A DNA stretch of 64,000 nucleotides, taken from contig NZ_NFHG01000010.1 of NCBI RefSeq assembly GCF_002159265.1, positions 1 through 64,000 of the forward strand, in the 5' to 3' direction. How positions within the stretch are numbered: the stretch's first letter is position 1; each line of letters starts with the position of its first letter. A program made the translations under genes and the position numbers. This DNA is from Flavonifractor sp. An82. Lineage in GTDB: Bacteria; Bacillota; Clostridia; Oscillospirales; Oscillospiraceae. Shown in pieces: positions 44,250 through 54,193 of this stretch. The notes under the pieces are model-generated. The model was not told where the DNA came from. It was given only the letters and a program-made list of their open reading frames with translations, and did no database searches.

Positions 44250-45269
44250 ATGGAAGAGATCCGTTTGAAGCAGGCGGTCCGGGCCATCGAGATGCCCCGG
44301 GCCATGGAGGCGCGCATGACCCAGCGTCTGTGCCGGGCCGCTCGCCGCCGCCCCAGCCGCTGGACCCGCCCCGCCGTTGCGGTGCTGGCGGCGGCCCTGG
44401 CCCTCACCCTGACCATGCCTGTGCTGGCCGCCCATGTGGAGCCGGTCTACGACCTGATGTATCTGGTGTCCCCCGCCATGGCCCAGTCCTTCCAGCCGGT
44501 ACAGCGGAGCGACCAGGACAACGGCATACGCATGGAGGTAGTATCCGCCCGCATCCAGGGGGACAGCGCCCAGATCTATCTGACCTTGCAGGACCTGGAG
44601 GGGGACCGGGTGGACGCCACCACCGACCTGTACGACAGCTACACCATCCGCACCCCCTACGACACCACGGGCCACTGTGAGCGGGTGGGGTATGACGCAA
44701 CTACCGGCACCGCCACCTTCCTGGTCACCCTGACCCACCTGGAGGGCCAGGCCATGCCGGGAGACAAGATCACCTTCTCCCTCCGGGAATTTTTAAGCCG
44801 GAAGGAGGAGCGGACGGGAGTAAACCTCCCCGCCGATCTGAGTGCCGCTTCCACCGCCCCCGCCACCCAGGCCGTGGACCTGCGGGGGGGCAGCGGCGAG
44901 GCCTTTGAGGAAAGTTCTTTCCGGGCCCTGGTCCCCAATCTGCGGGACAACGCCTGCCCGGTGGAGGGGTTCACGCTCACCGGCCTGGGCTGGGTGGAGG
45001 GCAGGCTCCACGTCCAGCTGCTGGTGGACGACCTGCTGGACAACGACAACCACGCCCAGCTCTATCTGACCGGGGCCCACGGGACCGTGGTGGAGCCGGA
45101 GGCCTCCTACTCCTTCTGGGCAGAGGAGGGCAGCGGGGACAGCTATGAGGAGTATGTCTTCTCTCTCTCCCCGGAGGAGGCGGCAGGCTGCCGCCTGACG
45201 GGGGACTTCTTCCTCAGCGGAAGCCATACCCAAGGGAACTGGAAGGTCACCTTCCCGCTGGAGGGATAA
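44250..45269 (+). CDS. DUF4179-type membrane protein, probable anti-sigma factor
   Basis: The 339-residue protein has a short cytoplasmic N-terminus rich in Arg (residues 1-45), one transmembrane helix (AVAVLAAALALTLTMPVLA, about 48-68), and a large extracytoplasmic beta-rich domain with the DUF4179 pattern (LMYLVSPAMAQSFQPVQRSD then GIRMEVVSARIQGDSAQIYL). It follows the sigma gene by 1 bp. The cytoplasmic part would bind the sigma factor. Release by the neighbouring PrsW protease is a testable inference. Confidence 0.8.
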   Translation: MEEIRLKQAVRAIEMPRAMEARMTQRLCRAARRRPSRWTRPAVAVLAAALALTLTMPVLAAHVEPVYDLMYLVSPAMAQSFQPVQRSDQDNGIRMEVVSARIQGDSAQIYLTLQDLEGDRVDATTDLYDSYTIRTPYDTTGHCERVGYDATTGTATFLVTLTHLEGQAMPGDKITFSLREFLSRKEERTGVNLPADLSAASTAPATQAVDLRGGSGEAFEESSFRALVPNLRDNACPVEGFTLTGLGWVEGRLHVQLLVDDLLDNDNHAQLYLTGAHGTVVEPEASYSFWAEEGSGDSYEEYVFSLSPEEAAGCRLTGDFFLSGSHTQGNWKVTFPLEG

Positions 45270-45283
45270 AATATGAGATTTGT

Positions 45284-45312
45284 TTGATTTCACGGCTGGG
45301 CAATGGTATACT
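45284..45312 (+). promoter_or_regulatory. Promoter of the serine dehydratase operon
   Basis: TTGATT (45284-45289), a 17-bp spacer and TATACT (45307-45312) lie 35 bp before the sdaAB start. Confidence 0.7.
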
Positions 45313-45347
45313 AAAGAAATCTTCTGCCGCCGTGAAGGAGTGATCCC

Positions 45348-46016
45348 ATGTCGTTTATCAGCGTCTTTGATGTACTGGGTCCCAATATGGTGGGTCCCTC
45401 CAGCTCCCACACCGCGGGAGCCGTGGCCATGGCCAACGTGGCCCACAAGCTGCTGGCCCCGCCGTTGAAGAAGGTGGACTTCACCCTCTACGGCTCCTTT
45501 GCCAAGACCTATCAGGGCCACGGCACCGACCGGGCTCTGCTGGGGGGCATCATGGGCTTTTCCACCGATGATCTGCGCATCCGGGACTCCTTTTCCATCG
45601 CCCAAGAGCGGGGGCTAACCTTTTCCTTTACCCCCAATGAGACCGAGACCGACATCCACCCCAACACGGTGGACATCCGCATGGAAAACGCCGCCGGGCA
45701 GGTCATGACCGTCCGGGGCGAGTCTCTGGGGGGCGGCAAGATGCACATTGTGCGCATCAACGGCGTCCGGGTGGACTTCAGCGGCGAGTACGCCTCGGTG
45801 GTGGTGATCCAGCAGGACAAGCCCGGCGTGGTGGCCCACCTCACCCGCGTGCTCAGCGACCGCAATGTGAACATCGCCTTCATGCGCCTGTTCCGGGAGG
45901 GCAAGGGGGACACCGCCTACAGCATCATCGAATCCGACGGCACCCTGCCCGACGGCATCGACTGGGAGCTGCGGGCCAACCCCTATATCCGGGACGTCAT
46001 GATCGTGCAGTCGTAA
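45348..46016 (+). CDS. sdaAB: L-serine dehydratase, iron-sulfur-dependent, beta subunit
   Basis: This 222-residue protein starts MSFISVFDVLGPNMVGPSSS, the serine-binding SSSHTAGA region of two-subunit serine dehydratases. The C-terminal 75 residues are an ACT domain (VVVIQQDKPGVVAHLTRVLSDRNVNIAFM). GAAGGAG lies 7 nt upstream. Together with the alpha subunit it deaminates serine to pyruvate and ammonia. It is 12 bp ahead of sdaAA and has its own promoter. Confidence 0.93.
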   Translation: MSFISVFDVLGPNMVGPSSSHTAGAVAMANVAHKLLAPPLKKVDFTLYGSFAKTYQGHGTDRALLGGIMGFSTDDLRIRDSFSIAQERGLTFSFTPNETETDIHPNTVDIRMENAAGQVMTVRGESLGGGKMHIVRINGVRVDFSGEYASVVVIQQDKPGVVAHLTRVLSDRNVNIAFMRLFREGKGDTAYSIIESDGTLPDGIDWELRANPYIRDVMIVQS

Positions 46017-46028
46017 GGAGGGGACACC

Positions 46029-46898
46029 ATGGAGTTCAAAAACGCCAAAGAGCTGCTGGAGCTGTGCCGCCAGGAGGGCTGTCCCATCTCCCAGATCATG
46101 CGCCGCCGGGAGATCGTCCAGGGTGAAACCACAGAAGAGGCGGTGGACCGCCGCATGGCCCGTGCCCTGGAGATCATGCGCCAGTCAGCCACCATCCCGC
46201 TGGAGCGTCCCGTCCGCTCCATGGGCGGACTCATCGGCGGGGAGGCCAAAAAACTGGCCGCCCGGGCCCAGGAGAAGAAGGACCTCTGCGGCCCGGTACT
46301 CCAAAAGGCCATCACCTACGCCATGGCGGTGCTGGAGGTCAACGCCTCCATGGGCCTCATCGTGGCGGCCCCCACCGCCGGATCCTCCGGCGTGGTGCCC
46401 GGCCTGCTGCTGGCCCTTCAGGATGAGTATCACATCTCCGACCAGCGGCTGCTGGACGGTCTGTTCAACGCCGGCGCCATCGGCTATCTGGCCATGCGCA
46501 ACGCCACGGTGGCGGGTGCGGTAGGCGGCTGTCAGGCCGAGGTGGGGGTGGCCGCCGCCATGGCAGCCTCCGCCGCGGTGGAGCTGATGGGCGGCCAGCC
46601 GGAGCAGTGCCTCAGCGCCGCCGCCACCGTGCTGATGAACATGCTGGGTCTGGTGTGTGACCCGGTGGGCGGGCTGGTGGAATACCCCTGCCAGAACCGC
46701 AACGCCGCCGGCGTGGCCAACGCCCTCATTGCCGCCGAGATCGCCCTCAGCGGCGTGGAGCAGCTGATTCCCTTTGACGAGATGCTGGCAGCCATGTACC
46801 GGGTGGGCCGCTACCTGCCCGCCGAGCTGCGGGAGACCGCCCTGGGCGGCTGCGCCGCCACCCCCTCCGCCTGCCAGCGCTGCGGCGGCTGTGGCTGA
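46029..46898 (+). CDS. sdaAA: L-serine dehydratase, iron-sulfur-dependent, alpha subunit
   Basis: This 289-residue subunit carries the catalytic pattern APTAGSSGVVPGLLLAL and the cysteines that hold the oxygen-sensitive 4Fe-4S cluster: one in VGGCQAEVGVAAAMAAS, another in GLVCDPVGGLVEYPCQNRNA, plus the C-terminal CAATPSACQRCGGCG. The extra Cys-rich tail is normal for this group. It closes a two-gene operon and is followed by a bidirectional terminator. Pyruvate from serine could feed the pyruvate formate-lyase encoded next door. Confidence 0.93.
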   Translation: MEFKNAKELLELCRQEGCPISQIMRRREIVQGETTEEAVDRRMARALEIMRQSATIPLERPVRSMGGLIGGEAKKLAARAQEKKDLCGPVLQKAITYAMAVLEVNASMGLIVAAPTAGSSGVVPGLLLALQDEYHISDQRLLDGLFNAGAIGYLAMRNATVAGAVGGCQAEVGVAAAMAASAAVELMGGQPEQCLSAAATVLMNMLGLVCDPVGGLVEYPCQNRNAAGVANALIAAEIALSGVEQLIPFDEMLAAMYRVGRYLPAELRETALGGCAATPSACQRCGGCG

Positions 46899-46909
46899 AC
46901 CACACATCA

Positions 46910-46944
46910 AACAGGCCCCCGGAACCCAGTTCCGGGGGCCTGTT
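46910..46944. terminator. Bidirectional intrinsic terminator
   Basis: A 15-bp perfect stem (AACAGGCCCCCGGAA, 46910-46924 with 46930-46944) is followed by CTTGTT on the plus strand. It serves sdaAA and the convergent pflB. Confidence 0.85.
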
Positions 46945-46948
46945 CTTG

Positions 46949-49192
46949 TTACATCTGCTCGTGGAAGGTGCGTTTGATGACCTCCAGCTGCTGCTCCCGG
47001 CTCAGGCGGGAGAAGTTCACCGCGTAGCCGGACACCCGGATGGTCAGGGTGGGGTACTGCTCGGGATGCTCCATGGCATCCACCAGCAGCTGCCGGTTCA
47101 TGACGTTGACGTTCAGGTGGTGGGCCCCCTGGAGGAAGTAGCCGTCCAGAATATGCACCAGATTGTCCACACGCTGCTCTTCCGTCTTTCCCAGGGCGGC
47201 GGGCACGATGGAGAAGGTGTTGGACACGCCGTCCTGGCACACCGCCCGGTAGGGGATCTTGGCCACCGAGTTGAGGGAGGCCAGCGCGCCGTTCTTGTCC
47301 CGGCCGTGCATGGGGTTGGCGCCGGGGGCGAAGGGCTCCCCTGCCTTGCGGCCGTCGGGGGTGGCTCCCGTCTTCTTGCCGTACATCACGTTGGAGGTGA
47401 TGGTGAGGGCGGACAGGGTGTGGATGGCGTTCCGGTACAAGGGGTGCTTCTTCAGCTCGGCGGAGAAGTAGGACACCAGCTCCACGGCGATGTCGTCCAC
47501 CCGGTCGTCGTCGTTGCCGTACTTGGGGAAGTCCCCCTCCACTTCAAAGTCCACGGCGATGCCGTTCTCGTTGCGGATGGGGCGCACCTTGGCGAACTTG
47601 ATGGCGGACAGGGAGTCGGCGGCAATGGACAGGCCCGCCACGCCGAAGGCGGCCAGCCGCTCCACCAGGGTGTCGTGGAGGGCCATCTGGCTGCTCTCGT
47701 AGGCGTACTTGTCGTGCATGTAGTGGATGATGTTGATGGTGTCCACATAGAGCTCCGCCACGTAGGAGAGCACCTTTTTATAGTTGCCCAACACCTTGGG
47801 GTAGTCCAGCACCTCGTCGGTGTCCAGCTGGATCTCGGGCACCACCTTGATGCCCTTCTTCTCGTCCACGCCGCCGTTGATGGCGTACAGCAGGCTCTTG
47901 GCCAGGTTGGCCCGGGCCCCGAAGAACTGCATCTGCTTGCCCACCGCCATGGCGGACACACAGCAGGCGATGCAGTAGTCGTCGCCGTACATGGGCCGCA
48001 TGAGCTCGTCGCTCTCGTACTGGATGGAGTCGGTGTCGATGCTCATTTTGGCGCAGTAGTCCTTGAAGCCCTGGGGCAGGTGGGGGCTCCACAGCACCGT
48101 CAGGTTGGGCTCGGGGGCGGTGCCCAGGTTGGTGAGGGTGTGGAGCATGCGGAAGGAGTTTTTCGTCACCAGGGTGCGGCCGTCCACCCCCATGCCGCCG
48201 ATGGACTCGGTGACCCAGGTGGGGTCGCCGCCGAAGAGCTCGTTGTACTCCGGGGTACGCAGGTGGCGCACCAGCCGCAGCTTGATGACGAACTGGTCCA
48301 TCAGCTCCTGGGCCCCCCGCTCGTCCAGCACCCCGTTGTCCAGGTCCCGCTGGATATAGATGTCCAGGAAGGTGGACACCCGGCCCAGGGAGGTGGCGGC
48401 GCCGTTGTTCTCCTTGATGCCCGCCAGGTAGGCCATGTACAGGTTCTGCACCGCCTCATGGGCGTTCTCCGCCGGGCGGGTGATGTCGCAGCCGTATTTT
48501 GCGGCCATGGAGGCCATCTGCTCCAGGGCACGGATCTGCATCTGGACCTCCTCCCGCAGGCGGATGCGCTCGTCGGTCATGGGGCCGTCAATGCGGTCCA
48601 GGTCGGCCTTCTTCTCCTCAATGAGGAAGTCGGTGCCGTACAGGGGCACCCGGCGGTAGTCGCCCACAATGCGGCCCCGGCCGTAAGCGTCGGGCAGGCC
48701 GGTGAGCAGGCCAGCCGTCCGGGCCAGGCGGGTGCGCTGGGGGTAGGCGTCGAACACGCCCTCGTTGTGGGTCTTGCGGTAGAGCCGGAAGTGGCGCTCG
48801 ATCTCCGGGTTAAGCTGATAGCCGTACTGCTCCAGGGCGGAGGTGGCGTTGCGGATGCCGCCGAAGGGGTTGACGATCCGCTTGAGGGGGGCGTCGGTCT
48901 GGAGGCCCACGATGACCTCGTTGGCCTTGTCGATGTAGCCGGGGGCGAAATTATCGATACCGGAGACGGCGTTTGTCTCCACGTCAATGATGCCCTTCTT
49001 CACTTCCTCAATGATGAGGGCCTCGGCTTTTTTCCACACTTTTTCCGTTTTTGTGGAAACAGGGGCCAGAAACTCCCCGTTACCCGAATACGGAGTGTAA
49101 TTCTTCTGAATAAAATTACGGACATTCACCAAATGCCGCCACTCGCCGGTGCGAAACCCCTGCCAGGCGGTGCAATTTACATCAATGCTCAT
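46949..49192 (-). CDS. pflB: Pyruvate formate-lyase (formate C-acetyltransferase)
   Basis: This full-length 747-residue glycyl-radical enzyme has the catalytic Cys pair in [13 protein letters not shown] (near residue 411) and the glycyl-radical loop [18 protein letters not shown] (near residue 721). Early sequence [20 protein letters not shown] is typical of true PflB, as opposed to choline or diol lyases. The reaction is pyruvate plus CoA to acetyl-CoA and formate. It follows pflA by 16 bp in an operon controlled by a ZTP riboswitch. The formate can supply formyl-tetrahydrofolate for purine synthesis, which explains that regulator. Confidence 0.96.
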   Translation of the reverse strand: MSIDVNCTAWQGFRTGEWRHLVNVRNFIQKNYTPYSGNGEFLAPVSTKTEKVWKKAEALIIEEVKKGIIDVETNAVSGIDNFAPGYIDKANEVIVGLQTDAPLKRIVNPFGGIRNATSALEQYGYQLNPEIERHFRLYRKTHNEGVFDAYPQRTRLARTAGLLTGLPDAYGRGRIVGDYRRVPLYGTDFLIEEKKADLDRIDGPMTDERIRLREEVQMQIRALEQMASMAAKYGCDITRPAENAHEAVQNLYMAYLAGIKENNGAATSLGRVSTFLDIYIQRDLDNGVLDERGAQELMDQFVIKLRLVRHLRTPEYNELFGGDPTWVTESIGGMGVDGRTLVTKNSFRMLHTLTNLGTAPEPNLTVLWSPHLPQGFKDYCAKMSIDTDSIQYESDELMRPMYGDDYCIACCVSAMAVGKQMQFFGARANLAKSLLYAINGGVDEKKGIKVVPEIQLDTDEVLDYPKVLGNYKKVLSYVAELYVDTINIIHYMHDKYAYESSQMALHDTLVERLAAFGVAGLSIAADSLSAIKFAKVRPIRNENGIAVDFEVEGDFPKYGNDDDRVDDIAVELVSYFSAELKKHPLYRNAIHTLSALTITSNVMYGKKTGATPDGRKAGEPFAPGANPMHGRDKNGALASLNSVAKIPYRAVCQDGVSNTFSIVPAALGKTEEQRVDNLVHILDGYFLQGAHHLNVNVMNRQLLVDAMEHPEQYPTLTIRVSGYAVNFSRLSREQQLEVIKRTFHEQM

Positions 49193-49208
49193 ATGCTGAC
49201 TCCTTTTC

Positions 49209-49940
49209 TCATGACCTGTCCGCCTGGACGCAGGTACGGTTCAGGCGCTTGTTCCATTGCTCCAGAATCTTTCCGTCCATGGGGGGCACTCCCTCCAGGG
49301 GATAGGCCAGGCCCAGGGCGGCATACTTGTGGACTCCCAGGGTGTGGTAGGGCAGCAGCTCCACCCGCTGAATGTGCTTCAGCCCCTTCAGATATCCCTC
49401 CAGCCCTGCCAGGTGCTCCTCCCCGTCGGTGAGGCCGGGCACCACCACGTGGCGCACCCACAGGGGAATCCCTGCCTGCTGGGCCTGCTCCAGGAACCGG
49501 TCAAAGGCCGCCATGGAGCCCCCGGTAACCTGCTGCCAGCCCTCCGGGGTGTAGTGCTTTACATCCAGCAGGACCAGGTCGGTGTGGGCCAGAATGGCCC
49601 CGTACTCCCCCAGGCCGCACCCCGCCGTGTCCAGGCAGGTGTGGATGCCCGCCTCATGGCACAGCGCCAGGGTCTCGGCCAGAAACTCCGGCTGGAGCAG
49701 AGGCTCCCCGCCGGAGAAGGTGACCCCGCCCTCACGGCCGTAGTAGGGCCGGAACCGCTCCAGCCGCTCCACCAGCTGCCGGGGAGTAAGCGTCTCCGCC
49801 GTCCCCTCCCCTGACCAGGTGTCCGGGTTGTGGCAGTAGCGGCAGCGCAGGGCGCAGCCCTGCAGAAAGACCGCCGTGCGGATGCCGGGGCCGTCCACCA
49901 GCCCCATGGATTCCAGGGAGTGGACCCTCCCCTGTGTCAT
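49209..49940 (-). CDS. pflA: Pyruvate formate-lyase-activating enzyme (radical SAM)
   Basis: The product is 243 residues starting [19 protein letters not shown] (49940). The AGGAGG is 11 nt upstream, somewhat long; the nearer ATG is only 1 nt from it. The radical-SAM motif [14 protein letters not shown] binds a 4Fe-4S cluster, followed by [16 protein letters not shown]. It generates the glycyl radical of PflB. It lies directly behind the ZTP riboswitch terminator and is the first gene of the pflA-pflB operon, an order less common than pflB-pflA. Confidence 0.93.
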   Translation of the reverse strand: MTQGRVHSLESMGLVDGPGIRTAVFLQGCALRCRYCHNPDTWSGEGTAETLTPRQLVERLERFRPYYGREGGVTFSGGEPLLQPEFLAETLALCHEAGIHTCLDTAGCGLGEYGAILAHTDLVLLDVKHYTPEGWQQVTGGSMAAFDRFLEQAQQAGIPLWVRHVVVPGLTDGEEHLAGLEGYLKGLKHIQRVELLPYHTLGVHKYAALGLAYPLEGVPPMDGKILEQWNKRLNRTCVQADRS

Positions 49941-49965
49941 GTGGAACCATACCTCCTTTTTTGCA

Positions 49966-50066
49966 CAAAGAAAAGCCGACAATCCGGGCTTCTCTCGCCC
50001 AGACGGTCGGCTTCAACTATCATACTCCATGTGGTAGGCTCCACATTATCCGTCAGTCATATGATA
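49966..50066 (-). promoter_or_regulatory. ZTP (pfl motif) riboswitch with overlapping terminator
   Basis: The minus-strand leader reads ATATGACTGACGG, then the short stem GTGGAGCCTACCAC with ATGGAGTATGA, then GCCGACCGTCTGGGCGAG. These are the conserved blocks of the pfl RNA, which binds ZTP/ZMP and senses lack of 10-formyl-tetrahydrofolate. The 3' block also forms the left arm of a terminator: AAGCCGAC...GGGC (from 50013) pairs with GCCC...GTCGGCTT (ending 49973), followed by TTTTCTTT. Ligand binding should prevent that hairpin and allow pflA-pflB transcription. The match was made by eye. Confidence 0.85.
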
Positions 50067-50070
50067 TTCT

Positions 50071-50099
50071 TTTATATCACGGACGCCTGGCTTTGTCAA
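50071..50099 (-). promoter_or_regulatory. Promoter of the pflA-pflB operon
   Basis: A perfect TTGACA (50094-50099), a 17-bp spacer and TATAAA (50071-50076) lie directly upstream of the riboswitch aptamer, so transcription would start at its 5' edge. Confidence 0.8.
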
Positions 50100-50384
50100 G
50101 AGATCTCTTCCCGCTCCAAAGCGGAGCAGTTTGCCCTCTCTTTCTGCCTGTAATATTTGGAAGATCCCTTTCCAAGGTCTAATTTTTATGCTATATTTAT
50201 AAATAGGATTCATCATCCGTTTACCCCTGCAGATCGGTGCTCTTCCGGCGCGGAACCGCTCTGTCATCCCGCTTTGTCCCGAAGCTCATCGGGGAAAGGC
50301 TCAGGGAAAACCACCTATTCTTCGTATTTTCTGTATAAGAAGCCAGAGTTTCTAACAGTTTATGCGTGGGGAAAGGACGCTCCC

Positions 50385-51575
50385 GTGTTTGAAAATTACA
50401 GTCTTTCTCAGATCAACATGCCCGCTGTCCTGGTGGCAAACGGGCTTGGGGGCTGCCTCATGCTGGCCGTCCTGCTCAGCAAGCACAGACGAACCAGAAT
50501 GACCTCCGTCGATGGAAAACTCTTTTACATCATGTGCCTGCTCTGTACTATCCTCTGCACATCGGAAACGGCGGGCTTCCTGCTGGAAAAGCGGCTGTTT
50601 TCCGGCGCCCGTCAGCTGTCTATTCTGTGCAGTGTCCTGAACCTGTGCCTGGCGGCCATTCTCTCCTTCCTCTGGATCTGCTATGTGGATTACCGGCTGT
50701 TTCAGGATCATGTCCGTCTGAAAAAGTACTATCCCTTTGCAGCCATTCCCGCCGTGCTCATCTGTCTGGCCGCCGTGTGCAATCAGTTTTTCGGCATATT
50801 TTTCTGGGTCACAGAGGATAACGTCTACTACCGCACCTCCCTGTTCCTGCTGCCCTGCGCGGTGATGTACTGCTACATCACCTACGGGGTTGTGCTGTCC
50901 TACCGGTATCGGAGACAATCGGACAAATATATCTTCATGCCGGTCCTCTCCTTCCTGATCCCCGTGTATCTGGGAAGCATCATTCAGCTGCTCTGCTACG
51001 GCATCGCCCTGATCTGGGTGTCGGTGGCCCTGGGCCTCACCTTTTTGTACATCAGCCTGCAAAGCGAGGACACCTACCTGGACCCCCTGACCGGCCTGTA
51101 TAACCGCAATTACCTCATGCACTACATGGACCAGATCCCCAGACAGACCCGGGCTGGAATGCATATCACAGGGATTCTGCTGGATATCAATAATTTCAAG
51201 CAGATCAACGACACCTACGGGCACATACAGGGAGACGCCGTTCTCTGTGCCATGGGCAAAATCCTGCTCCGTGCCGCCAGTGACAGACGCGCAGCGGTAG
51301 TGCGGTACGGCGGCGATGAATTTCTCGTTCTACTGCCTGCCTCACAGCCCGCGGAGGTCCAGCGCATCAAAGACAGCATTGAACAGGAACTCTGCCAATA
51401 CAATAACTCCGGTGAAGCTCCCCTTCCGGTCTCCTTCTCCGCCGGGATCTCAGAGCTGCGCCAGTCCGACCTGTTTCAGTTCTTTCAGGATATGGACCGG
51501 GCTATGTATCAGGAGAAAAAGGCCTTCTATCTGAGTGTCTCCGGCGGGATGGGTCCCGGCGGCGGTACGCAGTAG
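50385..51575 (+). CDS. Membrane-bound diguanylate cyclase (GGDEF)
   Basis: The product is about 396 residues, starting at GTG 50385 (MFENYSLSQINMP) with AAAGGA 7 nt upstream. Residues 10-215 contain seven to eight hydrophobic segments. The C-terminal domain is a GGDEF domain: DPLTGLYNRNYLMHYM, ILLDINNFKQINDTYGH, and an intact active-site loop RYGGDEFLVLLP (near residue 308). It should make cyclic di-GMP from GTP. I see no RxxD inhibitory site in its usual position. It is followed after 27 bp by the hybrid kinase gene of the same signalling block. Confidence 0.85.
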   Translation: MFENYSLSQINMPAVLVANGLGGCLMLAVLLSKHRRTRMTSVDGKLFYIMCLLCTILCTSETAGFLLEKRLFSGARQLSILCSVLNLCLAAILSFLWICYVDYRLFQDHVRLKKYYPFAAIPAVLICLAAVCNQFFGIFFWVTEDNVYYRTSLFLLPCAVMYCYITYGVVLSYRYRRQSDKYIFMPVLSFLIPVYLGSIIQLLCYGIALIWVSVALGLTFLYISLQSEDTYLDPLTGLYNRNYLMHYMDQIPRQTRAGMHITGILLDINNFKQINDTYGHIQGDAVLCAMGKILLRAASDRRAAVVRYGGDEFLVLLPASQPAEVQRIKDSIEQELCQYNNSGEAPLPVSFSAGISELRQSDLFQFFQDMDRAMYQEKKAFYLSVSGGMGPGGGTQ

Positions 51576-51602
51576 CAGGCAGGTGATTGGAGTATCTTCG
51601 AC

Positions 51603-54158
51603 ATGATGAAGCGAAAAATCCATCTCAGAGGACTCCGCCCTATTTTGAACGGCGTCCTGCTGGTTTTTGTGGCGGCCCTGCTGGTATTTGCCGTTGTGCT
51701 GGTACGCACCAAGCTGCTGCAGAATGCCCAGGACCTGGGTATGGCGCTGGTCCACAGCTATGCCCTGGAAGAGGAAATGAATATCCACGCTCTGGAAACT
51801 CACTTCAATATTGCAGGGAAATATCTGGACGAGATGATCGCCGCCGGAAACAGCTGCGACCAGCTTCAGACCTGGCTGACAGGCTACTTTCATAAATTCG
51901 CCGACACCATGGGCATGGACGTGGCCGGCTTCTACGCCGTGGTAAACGGAAAGATCATCGCATCCAACCCCTGGGAGGGGGGCGAGACCTATCCCTATGA
52001 AGAGTCGGACTGGTACCGGGACGCATTGGCGGCGGACGGCCAGATCGTGCACGGAAAGATCTATGAGGACGCCATCACCGGACAGCTGATCTTTACCATC
52101 TCCAAATCGCTGAACAGCGAAAAGAATGTGCTCGCCATGGATGTGTACATCCAGAACGATTCCCTTCACAACAACGCCCAGATCCTGCCCGAGGATTCCT
52201 CCTATTACCTGTGCGATGAAAACGGCGTGCTGCTCTATTCCATGACCAAATGGAACGTGGAAAACCAGCGCATGCAGTCCTATATGGACTATCTGATGTC
52301 CGGCATCTCGGACGGTTCCCTTCTGGCCTACGACGCCACCGTCCAGGACCCGGAGGGAGTCACCCGCGGCATCTACTATCAGAACATGAATAACGGCTGG
52401 ACAGTCATCATGACCATACCCATCCAGCAGATCCTGATGGGGGAAGAAAGCACCGTCATTCTCCTTCTGTCCAGTGTGGCTATCGTCCTATTCCTCATCC
52501 TGATGTTTATGACCATCCAGGACATGCTCAAGAGCCGGGTGATGAAAAAGGCCGACGACACCGCCCATATGCTGGGTGACTCCTTTTACTCCATTTACAG
52601 AGTCAACGTCAAGGCCGGCACCTATGAGTGCTTCAAGCTCTATGAAGACCTCCAGGGCAAAGTGCCTATGAAGGGAGCCTACCCCGCATTGCTGGAGGCC
52701 ATACGCCCTGTGGTGAAGCCCAGCATCTACCAGGCCTTTGTAACCGCCTTCTCCCTGGACAGTATCAGCCAGCGGATGGAGCAGGGCGTGGCCGACTACG
52801 GCGGCGACTACCAGCGCCTGTTTGGAGAGAGCTACCGCTGGGTCAATATCCGCACCCTCTATGATCCGGAGCTGGCGCCCGATGAGGTGATCCTCTGTTT
52901 CCGGGATGTGGATGAGGAAAAACGCCGGGAGCTCCAGCATACCATTATTCTTCAGGACGCCCTGGACGCCGCCCAGAAGAGTACCAAATCCAAGTCTGAG
53001 TTTTTCAGCAACATGTCCCATGACATGCGTACCCCCCTCAACGCCATCATCGGCTGCTGCAATCTGGCAGAAAAGACCCGGGAAACGGAAAACAGCCAGA
53101 AGGTATGGGAGTACATCAAAAAGATCCAGTTTTCTGCCGATCAGCTGCTCAGTCTCATCAATGACATCCTGGAGCTGTCCAGAATGGAGGCCGGAAAAAA
53201 CCACCTGGATCAGAAGGAGCTGGATCTCAGCGCGCTTTTGCTCAAGGTGGCCGATATCTTCCAGGATCGCGCCCAGGAGGAGGGTACGCGGCTGGAAATC
53301 AACATCGATCTCCCCGACCCGGTGGTGATGGGCGACGAGAAAAAGCTCACCCAGATCATCAACAACCTGCTGTCCAACGCCGTCAAGTACACCGACCCCG
53401 GCGGGCGGATCTATCTGGAGGCCCGCCAGTTCTCCTTCCAGCAGCACAACAAATATCAGGTGGTGGTGGAAGATACCGGAGTGGGCATGTCGTCCACCTT
53501 CCTGGAGCACCTGTTTGACCCCTACTCCCGGGAAACCACCTTCTCCTCCCACCCCACGGTGGGCACCGGTCTGGGCATGTCCATTGTGAAAAGTCTGGTT
53601 CAGCAGATGAGCGGCGAGATCTCGGTGGACAGCGTTCTGGGGGAAGGCACCCGCTTTACGGTGACCATCCCGCTGAAGACCATACACCGGTCGGAGGATG
53701 CCTCTCCCGATCACAGCCTGGAGGAGCTGAACGTCTCCTTCGACTGGACAGGCAGGACCATTCTGGCGGCGGAAGACAACGAGCTCAACCGGGAGATCAT
53801 CACCGAGGTTCTCCACCAGTTCGGGGCCGAGGTGCTCACCGCGGTCAACGGCGCAGATGCTTTGCATACCTTCCTGGCCGCGCCGCCCTTTTCTATCGAC
53901 GCCATTCTGATGGATATGCAGATGCCGGAGATGGACGGCTGTCAGGCAGCGGCCGCCATCCGTAGTTCCGGACGGGCGGATTCTGACGGAATCCCCATCA
54001 TTGCAGTAACCGCCAACGCCTTTGCAGAGGACATCTCCCGCACCACCCAGGCGGGCATGAACGACCATGTGTCCAAGCCTATCGACACCAAGCATCTGAA
54101 GCTGCTTCTGCAAAAGCTGATCTCAGAGTGGGAGTCCCAGCGGCATATTCCGCAGTAA
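51603..54158 (+). CDS. Hybrid sensor histidine kinase with Cache-like sensor and receiver
   Basis: This 851-residue protein has one N-terminal transmembrane helix (near 12-35), an extracytoplasmic Cache-like domain (about 40-285: FYAVVNGKIIASNPWEGG, DWYRDALA, GQLIFTISKSL), and a second helix (VILLLSSVAIVLFLILMFM, about 290-308). A PAS-like region follows. Then come HisKA (SEFFSNMSHDMRTPLNAI, His near 473), an ATPase domain (IINNLLSNAVKY, VEDTGVGMSSTF, GTGLGMSIVKSLV) and a C-terminal receiver (ILAAEDNELNREI, DAILMDMQMPEMDG, Asp near 770). Its partners, an HPt protein and an HD-GYP regulator, are encoded immediately downstream, so a four-step phosphorelay is likely. Confidence 0.93.
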   Translation: MMKRKIHLRGLRPILNGVLLVFVAALLVFAVVLVRTKLLQNAQDLGMALVHSYALEEEMNIHALETHFNIAGKYLDEMIAAGNSCDQLQTWLTGYFHKFADTMGMDVAGFYAVVNGKIIASNPWEGGETYPYEESDWYRDALAADGQIVHGKIYEDAITGQLIFTISKSLNSEKNVLAMDVYIQNDSLHNNAQILPEDSSYYLCDENGVLLYSMTKWNVENQRMQSYMDYLMSGISDGSLLAYDATVQDPEGVTRGIYYQNMNNGWTVIMTIPIQQILMGEESTVILLLSSVAIVLFLILMFMTIQDMLKSRVMKKADDTAHMLGDSFYSIYRVNVKAGTYECFKLYEDLQGKVPMKGAYPALLEAIRPVVKPSIYQAFVTAFSLDSISQRMEQGVADYGGDYQRLFGESYRWVNIRTLYDPELAPDEVILCFRDVDEEKRRELQHTIILQDALDAAQKSTKSKSEFFSNMSHDMRTPLNAIIGCCNLAEKTRETENSQKVWEYIKKIQFSADQLLSLINDILELSRMEAGKNHLDQKELDLSALLLKVADIFQDRAQEEGTRLEINIDLPDPVVMGDEKKLTQIINNLLSNAVKYTDPGGRIYLEARQFSFQQHNKYQVVVEDTGVGMSSTFLEHLFDPYSRETTFSSHPTVGTGLGMSIVKSLVQQMSGEISVDSVLGEGTRFTVTIPLKTIHRSEDASPDHSLEELNVSFDWTGRTILAAEDNELNREIITEVLHQFGAEVLTAVNGADALHTFLAAPPFSIDAILMDMQMPEMDGCQAAAAIRSSGRADSDGIPIIAVTANAFAEDISRTTQAGMNDHVSKPIDTKHLKLLLQKLISEWESQRHIPQ

Positions 54159-54193
54159 TGCACAGCCATGCACAAGATTGGAGGACGGGCAAA

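Noticed and set aside
43331-44416. Long minus-strand frame across the ECF sigma gene
   Set aside because: It is antisense to a clear sigma factor and in a different frame from the real coiled-coil gene; composition is low-complexity.
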